In this document: positions 1 to 6,300 of the stretch, in pieces | How positions within the stretch are numbered: the first letter of the stretch is position 1 | How the letters are laid out: every line of letters starts with the position of its first letter | The notes under the pieces: model-generated | Databases searched by the model: none | Told to the model about the DNA's origin: nothing | Seen by the model: only the letters and a program-made list of their open reading frames with translations | Position numbers and translations under genes: made by a program | NCBI GenBank assembly: GCA_900758895.1 | Contig: CAAETG010000030.1 | Coordinates: 1 to 8,082, forward strand | Length of the DNA stretch: 8,082 bases | Direction: 5' to 3' | From: Bacilli bacterium | GTDB taxonomy: Bacteria > Bacillota_I > Bacilli_A > RF39 > UBA660

Positions 1-69
1 AAAAGATACTCCTACTACAACTAGTAAAGAAGCAACAACAATGATTAATTTCTTATTTTTCTCTTTCAT
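1..69 (-). CDS. Third surface protein of the array, N-terminus only (runs off left edge)
   Basis: Only the first 23 codons are visible: a short lysine-rich start (MKEKNKK) followed by a hydrophobic stretch (LIIVVASLLVVVGVSF). This closely matches the start of the next upstream protein (MKEKTKIMLVVVGILVV), so it is probably another exported or membrane-anchored member of the same family, perhaps of the SipW/TasA-like class. The start is well supported. The ATG lies 2 nt after the stop of the preceding gene, and an AAGGAG Shine-Dalgarno inside that gene's last codons is 10 nt upstream. The function of the mature part cannot be told from this window. Confidence 0.8.
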   Translation of the reverse strand, partial: MKEKNKKLIIVVASLLVVVGVSF

Positions 70-95
70 GGTTATTCAGCTCCTTCCACTACATA
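57..95. repeat. Gene-junction repeat, copy 1
   Basis: This 39-bp junction contains the end of one array gene (YVVEGAE region, stop, 2-nt gap) and the ATG-AAA-GAG-AAAA start of the next. It matches 1592-1630 at 38 of 39 positions; the only difference is 71 G versus 1606 A, in the intergenic gap. The similarity continues leftwards in the protein (rightwards in coordinates) at about 90% up to position 162. Confidence 0.9.
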
Positions 96-1604
96 TGGAT
101 CACTCATAGTTCCTGTACCAGTTAATGTGACATCTGCGGAAAGATTAATGACTGGTCGGACACCTAACGTGAAATCCACACCGTAGTCGCCAAAGTCAAT
201 CCTTCCATTCGAATCCACAATGAATACCCCAGCCCAATCGCTATAATAATAAGGTGACATAGTCCAGTAAACTTGTTCTGTATAGAGATAATAGCTTTTA
301 TTATTTTGGCTATATACTCCTCCGGCATAGGCCACTTCATCAGCACTAATTAGTCCAACTCTTGTTGTATACGAATCTAAACTATTATTACATTTAAATG
401 TTGGTGTTTTTGCACTTGCTAATCTTCCATATGGAGCATAGTAAAATGTTGTGTCACTACTTAGCCAACTATCTCCACTTCTTGTATTTCGATCGTTACA
501 AAATCCTGGAGTACTTATTACTTTATTATCTAATCCTTTATTAGTAATATTGGTTGAATACCAGTTATCTAATACTTCCTTTACAATACTCGCTGTCCCT
601 CCGTTTTGGATACTTGGTCTTTGGACATTTGCTTCATATGTATATCCTACATAATAACTTGCATCATATGAAGTATTATAAACACTCATACCTGTTTGCC
701 TATCACTTGATGACTCACCATTCGCATGTGCACTTGTTCCATCATAAATAATTCTGATTGATCCATCTCCATTAATTCTTACTATACGCCACCAATATCC
801 AGCAAATTTAAGATAATTATTCTCCACTGCTCCTCTAAAGTAGTAACTTGTTCCTAAATCATCTTCTGCTGTCCATACTCCTTCATCTGTCGTTGCTACC
901 TGACTAAAATCTGGTGTTCCTTCATTTACTTTAGAATTAGCTAATATTGTCTCTGCCGCTGTTAATGTTTTTTCTCCTGTGTATTCTATACTTACTACTC
1001 CTTCAAATGTTCCTCCCATATCTATGTTTTGACTTTCTTCATTATTTGGATATTCTAATACCACATAATAATATACACTTGTTCCTTCTTCACTTGCTTT
1101 TATCTCTTCATCATTTAATAAGGTGAATTTGGTACTTGTATTTGTTGTGGTAATTTCTCCACTACTAATTATTTCTCCTAAATTAGTAAAATTATTTTCT
1201 GTACATGTCTCATAATAAATCTTTGTTAAATTTCCTTCTTCTTTCTTTTCACATGTAATACTTGGACTTTCTTTACTTTCTGTTTTATATACATAATACT
1301 TTAATGATGTATTTAATGTATTTTCTCCTGTCCATATTAAGTTATACAATATTGTTTTATCTCCTGTTGCGGTTACTTTAATACTGGATATATTTTTATG
1401 CCCTGGATAAATATCCAAATCATCAAATTCGATATCTCCTTCAACTGTTAAAGTAGTTTCTCCTACTGTAGTAGTTGTAACTGTAGTACTACTTCCTTCT
1501 CCTCCAGCATTAGTTCTAGCTGTAAAATAAGCAAAAGTAATACCTATTCCAATTACTACCAATATTCCTACAACAACAAGCATTATTTTTGTTTTCTCTT
1601 TCAT
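72..1604 (-). CDS. SipW/TasA-type signal surface protein with C-terminal lectin-like (FGE/C-type-lectin-like) domain
   Basis: A 510-aa exported protein. Residues 1-6 are charged and about 7-26 form a membrane segment ending in the TFAYFTA motif, which resembles the signal region of TasA/camelysin-type proteins processed by the SipW signal peptidase. Residues about 30-210 are Thr/Ser-rich and beta-like, with a YPG turn, and contain C118 and C134. They look like a camelysin/TasA-type beta-sandwich, which is an inference. Residues about 216-510 form a domain shared with the neighbouring 406-aa protein. Its landmarks are YYFRGAVENNYLKFAGYWWR, a Cys in PGFCNDR (C369), C405 in KCNN, YWTMSP (446-451) and VRPVINLSAD (482-491). 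This order, with YWTMSP and VRP near the end, recalls formylglycine-enzyme/C-type-lectin-like folds and DUF6273-like surface domains. No enzymatic residues were recognised. There is no LPXTG anchor, so it stays membrane-anchored or is released by SipW. It starts 2 nt after its upstream neighbour. A ligand-binding or adhesion role is speculative. Confidence 0.82.
   Translation of the reverse strand: MKEKTKIMLVVVGILVVIGIGITFAYFTARTNAGGEGSSTTVTTTTVGETTLTVEGDIEFDDLDIYPGHKNISSIKVTATGDKTILYNLIWTGENTLNTSLKYYVYKTESKESPSITCEKKEEGNLTKIYYETCTENNFTNLGEIISSGEITTTNTSTKFTLLNDEEIKASEEGTSVYYYVVLEYPNNEESQNIDMGGTFEGVVSIEYTGEKTLTAAETILANSKVNEGTPDFSQVATTDEGVWTAEDDLGTSYYFRGAVENNYLKFAGYWWRIVRINGDGSIRIIYDGTSAHANGESSSDRQTGMSVYNTSYDASYYVGYTYEANVQRPSIQNGGTASIVKEVLDNWYSTNITNKGLDNKVISTPGFCNDRNTRSGDSWLSSDTTFYYAPYGRLASAKTPTFKCNNSLDSYTTRVGLISADEVAYAGGVYSQNNKSYYLYTEQVYWTMSPYYYSDWAGVFIVDSNGRIDFGDYGVDFTLGVRPVINLSADVTLTGTGTMSDPYVVEGAE
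80..85 (-). promoter_or_regulatory. Ribosome binding site of the third array gene, embedded in coding sequence
   Basis: On the minus strand this reads AAGGAG, 10 nt before the ATG at 69. It lies inside the GAA-GGA-GCT codons (E-G-A) of the preceding gene's C-terminus. Both the ribosome binding site and the 2-nt gap between stop and start point to translational coupling. Confidence 0.75.
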
Positions 1605-1630
1605 GATTATTCAGCTCCTTCCACTACATA
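1592..1630. repeat. Gene-junction repeat, copy 2
   Basis: Second copy of the 39-bp junction seen at 57-95. It joins the 406-aa gene to the 510-aa gene. It spans the stop codon, the embedded Shine-Dalgarno and the first codons of the next gene, so each array unit is bounded by near-identical DNA. Confidence 0.9.
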
Positions 1631-2827
1631 AGGATCATCCATTGTTCCTGTACCAGTTAATGTGATATCTGCAGAGAGATTAATGACTGGTCGGACAGCA
1701 TGTACAGTATCTACGCTATGATTTACAAGAGAACCATCAAAGCCTACATAGGCAACAAGAGCTAACTCATAAGTACTACTAGCAGTAAAGCGAAGAGGAC
1801 TCATAGTCCAATAAGAATCGCATCCATAAAGATAATAACTTGAATTGGCTGTTCCAAAAACTCCTCCAGCCATACTTACTTCATCGGCTGTGATTAATCC
1901 TACCTTTGTTGTATACAAATCGCTAATATTATTACATTCCAACATTGGCTTTTTATTTATCTGCAATCTTTCCCATGCAGCATAATAGAATGCACTACTA
2001 TCTACGCTCCAATTGTATCCACTCGCAACATCACGATCATTACAAAATCCTGGGGTACTTACTACTTTATTATCATAGTCTTTTTCTTCTATATTGGTTT
2101 GATACCAACTATCTAATACACCCTTTATTGTTGATAAGATTTCTTCATCCGATCCATTTGGCCGCTGGGCATTTAGAGTAAATGTAAAACCTACTCCTAC
2201 AGAGGTATTATACGATCCAGCTGTATTATTATAAGCGCTTGTTCCTATTTGCCGATCAGCTGATCTTTCCTCATTCGCATGAGCACTTGTTCCATCATAA
2301 ATGATTCTTATGGATCCATCTCCATTAATTCTTATGATACGCCAGTAGTATCCTGCAAATTTCAAATAATTATTTTCTACTGCGCCTCTAAAGTAGTAAC
2401 TTGTTCCTAAATCATCTTCTGCTTTATACATTCCTTCATCCGTCGTTGCTACCTGACTAAAATCTGGTATTCCTTCATTCACAATAGAATTTGACAAAAT
2501 ATAAGAATAAGCCAGCTGATCAAAATACAAATAACAGCTTGTCCCATTACTTGTTAAATTGTTAAGATATAGTCTATTATCTTCCCATGTTGGAGTTGCT
2601 CCATTACTACATACACTTTTGGTAGCATTAAAACTATATCCATTTGATGGAAGACTATCGCTTTTTGAATACGTTCCATCTTCTTCTTGTAACATAAATA
2701 CAAGTGATGTATTTTCATTTTTTGTATTTTCTTCTACTAATATTTGTTCTTGATCTTGTTTTATAATTGCAAGAATTCCTACTATCACCAAAATAATACT
2801 TCCAAGTATAATACTTATTCTTTTCAT
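1607..2827 (-). CDS. Membrane-anchored surface protein, Cys-containing N-terminal module plus C-terminal lectin-like domain
   Basis: A 406-aa protein and the first gene of the surface operon. Residues about 4-22 (ISIILGSIILVIVGILAII) form an N-terminal membrane anchor or uncleaved signal; no lipobox cysteine or TFAYFT motif is visible. Residues about 40-104 form a small extracellular module with two cysteines (C73 and C98, in VCSNG and SCYLYFD), which could form a disulfide. Residues about 106-406 are the domain shared with the 510-aa neighbour: IVNEGIPDFSQVATTDEG, YYFRGAVENNYLKFAGYYWR, PGFCNDR (C262), ECNN (C298), YWTMSP (339-344), VRPVINLSAD (378-387) and the terminal YVVEGAE. Well over half of that domain is identical by eye, but the 33 residues between YWTMSP and VRP are unrelated to the neighbour's. 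The start is supported by AAAGGTG 8 nt upstream, and a consensus promoter precedes it. The role is unknown; surface binding is a guess. Confidence 0.82.
   Translation of the reverse strand: MKRISIILGSIILVIVGILAIIKQDQEQILVEENTKNENTSLVFMLQEEDGTYSKSDSLPSNGYSFNATKSVCSNGATPTWEDNRLYLNNLTSNGTSCYLYFDQLAYSYILSNSIVNEGIPDFSQVATTDEGMYKAEDDLGTSYYFRGAVENNYLKFAGYYWRIIRINGDGSIRIIYDGTSAHANEERSADRQIGTSAYNNTAGSYNTSVGVGFTFTLNAQRPNGSDEEILSTIKGVLDSWYQTNIEEKDYDNKVVSTPGFCNDRDVASGYNWSVDSSAFYYAAWERLQINKKPMLECNNISDLYTTKVGLITADEVSMAGGVFGTANSSYYLYGCDSYWTMSPLRFTASSTYELALVAYVGFDGSLVNHSVDTVHAVRPVINLSADITLTGTGTMDDPYVVEGAE
1615..1620 (-). promoter_or_regulatory. Ribosome binding site of the 510-aa gene, embedded in coding sequence
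   Basis: On the minus strand this is AAGGAG, 10 nt upstream of the ATG at 1604. It is formed by the E-G-A codons that end the 406-aa protein. The arrangement is the same as at the next junction (80-85). Confidence 0.75.
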
Positions 2828-2835
2828 TCTTTTTT

Positions 2836-2842
2836 CACCTTT
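2836..2842 (-). promoter_or_regulatory. Ribosome binding site of the first surface gene
   Basis: On the minus strand this reads AAAGGTG, 8 nt before the ATG at 2827. It fixes the start of the 406-aa protein. Confidence 0.7.
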
Positions 2843-2946
2843 ACTTCAACCATTCTACAACAAATTTTATTGCATTTCATTTCATTCGACAAAACTTGCC
2901 AAAACTTCTTTTGTATTGCATATTGTATTATTATTTGTATATTTAT

Positions 2947-2975
2947 ATTATAGGTAAAATATAACTTTGTGTCAA
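2947..2975 (-). promoter_or_regulatory. Perfect-consensus sigma-A promoter of the surface-protein operon
   Basis: Read on the minus strand, TTGACA (2975-2970) is followed by a 17-bp spacer and TATAAT (2952-2947), an exact match to the housekeeping consensus at optimal spacing. The transcript would start near 2940 and have a leader of about 110 nt before the ATG at 2827. A GGTAAAATAT motif (2953-2962, plus-strand reading) fills the -10-proximal part of the spacer and matches the repeats at 3020-3049. That suggests a repressor could sit directly on the promoter. Confidence 0.8.
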
Positions 2976-3009
2976 GAAAATTTGGAAGTACTACTTCATA
3001 TATTTTTTA

Positions 3010-3049
3010 AGTAAGAAATGGTAAAATATGGTAAATATAGGTAAAATGT
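3010..3049. repeat. Four 10-bp direct repeats (GGTAAAATAT-like), putative operator array
   Basis: The units at 3020-3029 (GGTAAAATAT), 3030-3039 (GGTAAATATA) and 3040-3049 (GGTAAAATGT) follow one another at exactly 10 bp. A degenerate fourth unit (AGTAAGAAAT) lies at 3010-3019. Spacing of about one helical turn would put all copies on one face of the DNA. An identical GGTAAAATAT lies at 2953-2962 inside the surface promoter. The array lies between two divergent promoters next to a DNA-binding protein gene, which supports an operator role. Confidence 0.65.
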
Positions 3050-3054
3050 ACCTA
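3038..3054. promoter_or_regulatory. 17-bp palindrome, candidate operator for the Xre-like regulator
   Basis: TAGGTA (3038-3043), five bases AAATG, then TACCTA (3049-3054): perfect 6-bp inverted arms overlapping the last unit of the 10-bp repeats. Related half-sites are TAGGTAAAAT at 2951-2960, which overlaps the surface-operon -10, and TAGGTTAAT at 3072-3080, which abuts the -10 of the helix-turn-helix gene. The size and symmetry suit a dimeric Xre/Cro-type repressor. Binding by this particular protein is inferred. Confidence 0.6.
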
Positions 3055-3079
3055 GTTATAATTTTCATATTTAGGTTAA

Positions 3080-3088
3080 TGATATACT
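3080..3088 (+). promoter_or_regulatory. Extended -10 promoter of the helix-turn-helix gene
   Basis: TGATATACT matches the extended -10 form TGnTATAAT with one mismatch. No good -35 lies 17-18 bp upstream, where AATTTT is found. Transcription would start near 3095, leaving a leader of about 19 nt. The candidate half-site TAGGTTAAT (3072-3080) abuts it, which suits autoregulation. Confidence 0.5.
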
Positions 3089-3100
3089 TTTTCTAGCTAA

Positions 3101-3107
3101 AAGGAGG
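3101..3107 (+). promoter_or_regulatory. Ribosome binding site that decides the start of the helix-turn-helix gene
   Basis: AAGGAGG ends at 3107, directly touching the first in-frame ATG (3108), which is too close to use. The ATG at 3114 is 6 nt away, a normal distance, so translation most likely begins at 3114. Confidence 0.8.
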
Positions 3108-3113
3108 ATGGAA

Positions 3114-3359
3114 ATGAACCGGTTAAAAGAACTTAGAGAGGATCATGATTTATATCAAAAAGATATTGCCAAATTAATTCATATCGATCAATCTAATTAT
3201 AGTAAATATGAATTAGAAAAAATTAATATTCCTATTGAAACATTACATCAACTTGCTGATTATTATGATACTTCAATTGATTATATATTGTATAGAACTG
3301 ATTGTAGAAAAGCTTATCCGAAAAGTATTGTAAATGAAAAGACAGCTCAAATAAACTAG
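3114..3359 (+). CDS. Small Xre/Cro-type helix-turn-helix transcriptional regulator
   Basis: An 81-aa cytoplasmic DNA-binding protein (MNRLKELREDHDLYQKDIAK...). Residues about 3-60 form a single HTH_3/Xre domain. LKELREDHDLYQKDIAKLI covers helices 1-2, IDQSNYSKYELEK the recognition helix, and IETLHQLADYYDTSIDYIL the closing helices, ending with the family's usual D-YIL motif. Only about 20 further residues follow (from RTDCRKAYPK), so there is no sensor, peptidase or metal-binding domain. This makes it an Xre regulator of the minimal phage-repressor/Cro size. An alternative start at 3108 would add two residues, but the Shine-Dalgarno touches it. The gene is divergent from the surface operon and convergent with polC. 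Palindromic and direct repeats in the divergent gap are its likely targets, suggesting it represses itself and possibly the surface operon. The inducing signal is unknown. Confidence 0.85.
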   Translation: MNRLKELREDHDLYQKDIAKLIHIDQSNYSKYELEKINIPIETLHQLADYYDTSIDYILYRTDCRKAYPKSIVNEKTAQIN

Positions 3360-3372
3360 AACTGTCTTTTTT
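3337..3372. terminator. Bidirectional intrinsic terminator between the helix-turn-helix gene and polC
   Basis: A 9-bp stem, AAAAGACAG (3337-3345) with CTGTCTTTT (3362-3370), closes a 16-nt loop. On the plus strand it runs into TTTTTT (3367-3372). On the minus strand the 3' arm ends in TTTT, then CATTTAC, giving a weaker U-tract. The left arm lies in the last codons of the helix-turn-helix gene and that gene's TAG is in the loop. The right arm ends at the polC stop (3371-3373). Both convergent genes can use it. Confidence 0.7.
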
Positions 3373-6300
3373 AAAAATCAAATAAACTTAATTGGCTTGT
3401 TTCAGGTAGATTACCAAAGACTCCTAAGCTTCTTAGTTTATCGACGGTTGTACCATTGACATGACCACGCATTCCAAAGTCTTCAATACTATAAAATGGT
3501 TTGATATTTCTTTCTTCAATGATTTTGGCTGCTACACTGTCTCCTAAGCCATCGAGCGTTCTAAATGGGCAAATAAGAGTCACCCCATCTTCATCCAAGA
3601 TAAAGTTTTTACCATCACTTTTTTCAATATCAATATTACCAAATTTGAAACCTCTGGCCGTTGCTTCTAAACTTAGTTTTAAAGTTTCAAGTACACTTGA
3701 TTCTTTGTTGGTAGCACTATACCCTTTCGCATTAATCTCATTAATTCTTGCTCTTATCGCATCATATCCTTTTACCATTGTTTCTAATTCGAAATCATCA
3801 AATCTGGTAGAAAAATAGGTAGCATAGTAGATGCCTGGCATATGAACTTTAAAGTATGCAATACGAAAGGCACTCATAACATAAGCAGCTGCATGGGCTT
3901 TTGGGAACATGTATTTAATTTTTTCACAAGAATTGATATACCAATCCGCTATACCAGCTTCTTGCATTTCACTTTTAAATTTAGCCCAACCTTCTGGATC
4001 TTTACTTGCTTTTCCTTTACGAACAAATTCCATAATTTTGAATGCTTTAATTGGTTCCATGCCGTTATACATTAAGTACGTCATAATGTCATCACGACAA
4101 CCAATAACATCACTAAATGGAACAATATTATTGCGAATTAATTCTTGAGCATTTCCGAGCCATACATCGGTACCATGAGAAAGTCCAGAAATTTTAATTA
4201 ACTCGGCAAAGGTTTTTGGTTTGGTATCAACAAGCATCCCAATCGTAAATGGAGTTCCAAATTCAGGTACACCAAGTGTTCCGGTTTCATTCATAATTTC
4301 TTCTTTGGTTACCCCAAGAGGCTCTGGAGATAAGAAGATACCCATGGTTTCTTTATCATCTAGAGGTACCGTGGTAACATCAATTCCCGTTAAATCTTGA
4401 ATCATTCTTAGTTGAGTTGGATCAGTATGTCCTAAAATATCTAGTTTTAAAACATCTTCATCGATCGCATGGTAATCAAAGTGAGTAGTACGCCATGCGG
4501 CATCAATATCTTCGGCTGGATATTGGAAAGGAGTAAAATCAAAGACATCCATGTATCCTGGTATAACAACAATCCCTCCTGGGTGTTGACCAGTCGTTCT
4601 TTTTACTCCTGTACAACCTTTGGCAAGTCGTTCAATTTCAGCATTATTTAGAATAATCCCCTTTTGCTCGGCATAACCTCTGACAAAACCAAAGGCTGTT
4701 TTTTCAGCAACCGTACCAATCGTTCCAGCACGATAAACATTATCAACACCAAATAATACTTTTGTGTATTCATGAGCTGCGGCTTGATTTAAATCGGAGA
4801 AGTTAAGATCGATATCTGGTACTTTATCCGCATTAAAACCTAAGAAAGTAGCAAAAGGCATGTCTTGGCCATCTTTCGTCATTAATGTACCACACTTTGG
4901 ACAATTTAAATCTGGTAAGTCAAAACCACTTTTATAAAAGTTACCAAATGGTACTCCTTCTTCATTTTCAAAAATACTAAATTTACATTTTTTACAGCGA
5001 TAATGAGGTGGCAAGGAATTTACTTCAGTAATTCCCATCATGGTAGCAACAAAACTGGAACCAACAGAACCACGTGAACCAACAAGGAATCCATCATCAT
5101 TACTCTTTTTTACTAGTTTTTGGGCAATTAAGTAAATAACATCAAACCCTCCACCAATGATTCCTCCTAATTTTTTCTTTACCTTTTTATCCATGTCGTT
5201 TAGAGGATCAGTATCTTGTTCTACTTTTAATTCTGTTTCTAAAGCATCTTTTTCTTCAGGAGTTGCCTTTTTTATCTTTTCTTCTAGTTCTTCTATTTTT
5301 TTTAGATGATCACTTGTTAACTCTAGGCTTAATTCCTCTTTTACGATTCTTTTTACTTCCTCAAAACCTTTTAAAATGGTTTCATGTAATTCATGGAAGG
5401 ACTTTTTAGTTAATTCTTCCCCACTTAAATGTTCTTCTCTTTCTAATCTCTTTTTAATACTATCTAGAACACTATCACCATATAATTCTTTACTTATTCG
5501 CTCTTCAATATTGAATGGAAGAGGATCTCCATACCAATCGGCCGCTTTTTTATAAACCATTTCGGTTACCGTTTCTACCGAATTTTCAATTCTTGGTGAG
5601 AAAGGAACACCACCGGTTTGAATGATTACTTCTACTTCTTCAATCATATCTGCTATTTTATTGGTGTTTTCTACCACAATTTCATATGCTAAATCACTTC
5701 CTAGAAAAGAGAATTCTTCTAGCATTTCTCTCGTGGTACGAATATGCATATCTGGTTGTTCAATTCCTCTTTTATTTAATGGATGTAATTTTCCATTCGA
5801 TTTTTGAGCAATGATGATATCGCGATATATTTTGTCATTTGGGGTTAAATAATGAGCATCACTTGTAGCTACAACTATTTTGCCAACATCTTTTGCCACA
5901 CGAATAATTTTTTTTAAATGTTCTTCTAAATCAGTTATGGTTTTAAAGCCACTTGATTCCATTTGTAATAAATGTTTCATGGCACTTATTGGTTGTACTT
6001 CAATGTAATCGTAAAAACGCATTAAACTTCCTAATTCTTCATCATCTTTGGTTTTCGCTTCTTCGAATATTTCGCCATTGATGCAACCACTTCCGATTAG
6101 TAAACCTTCTCTTAGTTTTTTTAATTCGCCTCGTGGTAGTTTTGGTTCACTATTTTTAAATAAATAAGTTGTATTGGCATAGCTTATAATTTTGAATAGA
6201 TTTTTTAGGCCCACTTTATTTTTCACTAAACAACATAGATGAAAAGGATAAGAGAATTTAATTAGTTCATTTGTATCGACCGAATTAAATAATTTAGTTG

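Larger units (their letters stand above)
2828..3113. other. Divergent intergenic control region
   Basis: A very AT-rich 286-bp gap between the divergently transcribed surface operon and the helix-turn-helix gene. It holds both promoters, the 10-bp-phased repeats and the palindrome annotated separately, and the roughly 110-nt leader of the surface operon. The leader contains a short direct repeat (CAAAACTT at 2890-2897 and 2900-2907, plus-strand reading), also at a 10-bp step. I found no convincing riboswitch or small gene in it. Confidence 0.8.

Noticed and set aside
162..251. Diversity-generating retroelement variable region at the C-terminus of the lectin-like proteins
   Set aside because: The position fits, but no reverse transcriptase or template repeat is in the window, the two segments differ in length by three codons, and the differences are not limited to adenine positions. 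A template elsewhere in the genome cannot be excluded.
72..2827. LPXTG sorting signal or lipoprotein lipobox in the surface proteins
   Set aside because: Both proteins end in VEGAE without a hydrophobic tail, and no cysteine follows the N-terminal hydrophobic segments at a lipobox position.
2900..2913. Hairpin CAAAA-CTTC-TTTTG in the surface-operon leader as an attenuator
   Set aside because: The stem is only 5 bp and almost all A-T pairs, too weak to act as a terminator.
2744..2953. Plus-strand open frame over the surface-gene start and leader (about 69 codons)
   Set aside because: It is antisense to the 406-aa gene's start, its promoter and its leader, has no ribosome binding site, and has low-complexity composition typical of AT-rich shadows.
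3108..3110. ATG at 3108 as start of the helix-turn-helix protein
   Set aside because: The AAGGAGG ends immediately before it with no spacer; the ATG at 3114 has proper spacing.
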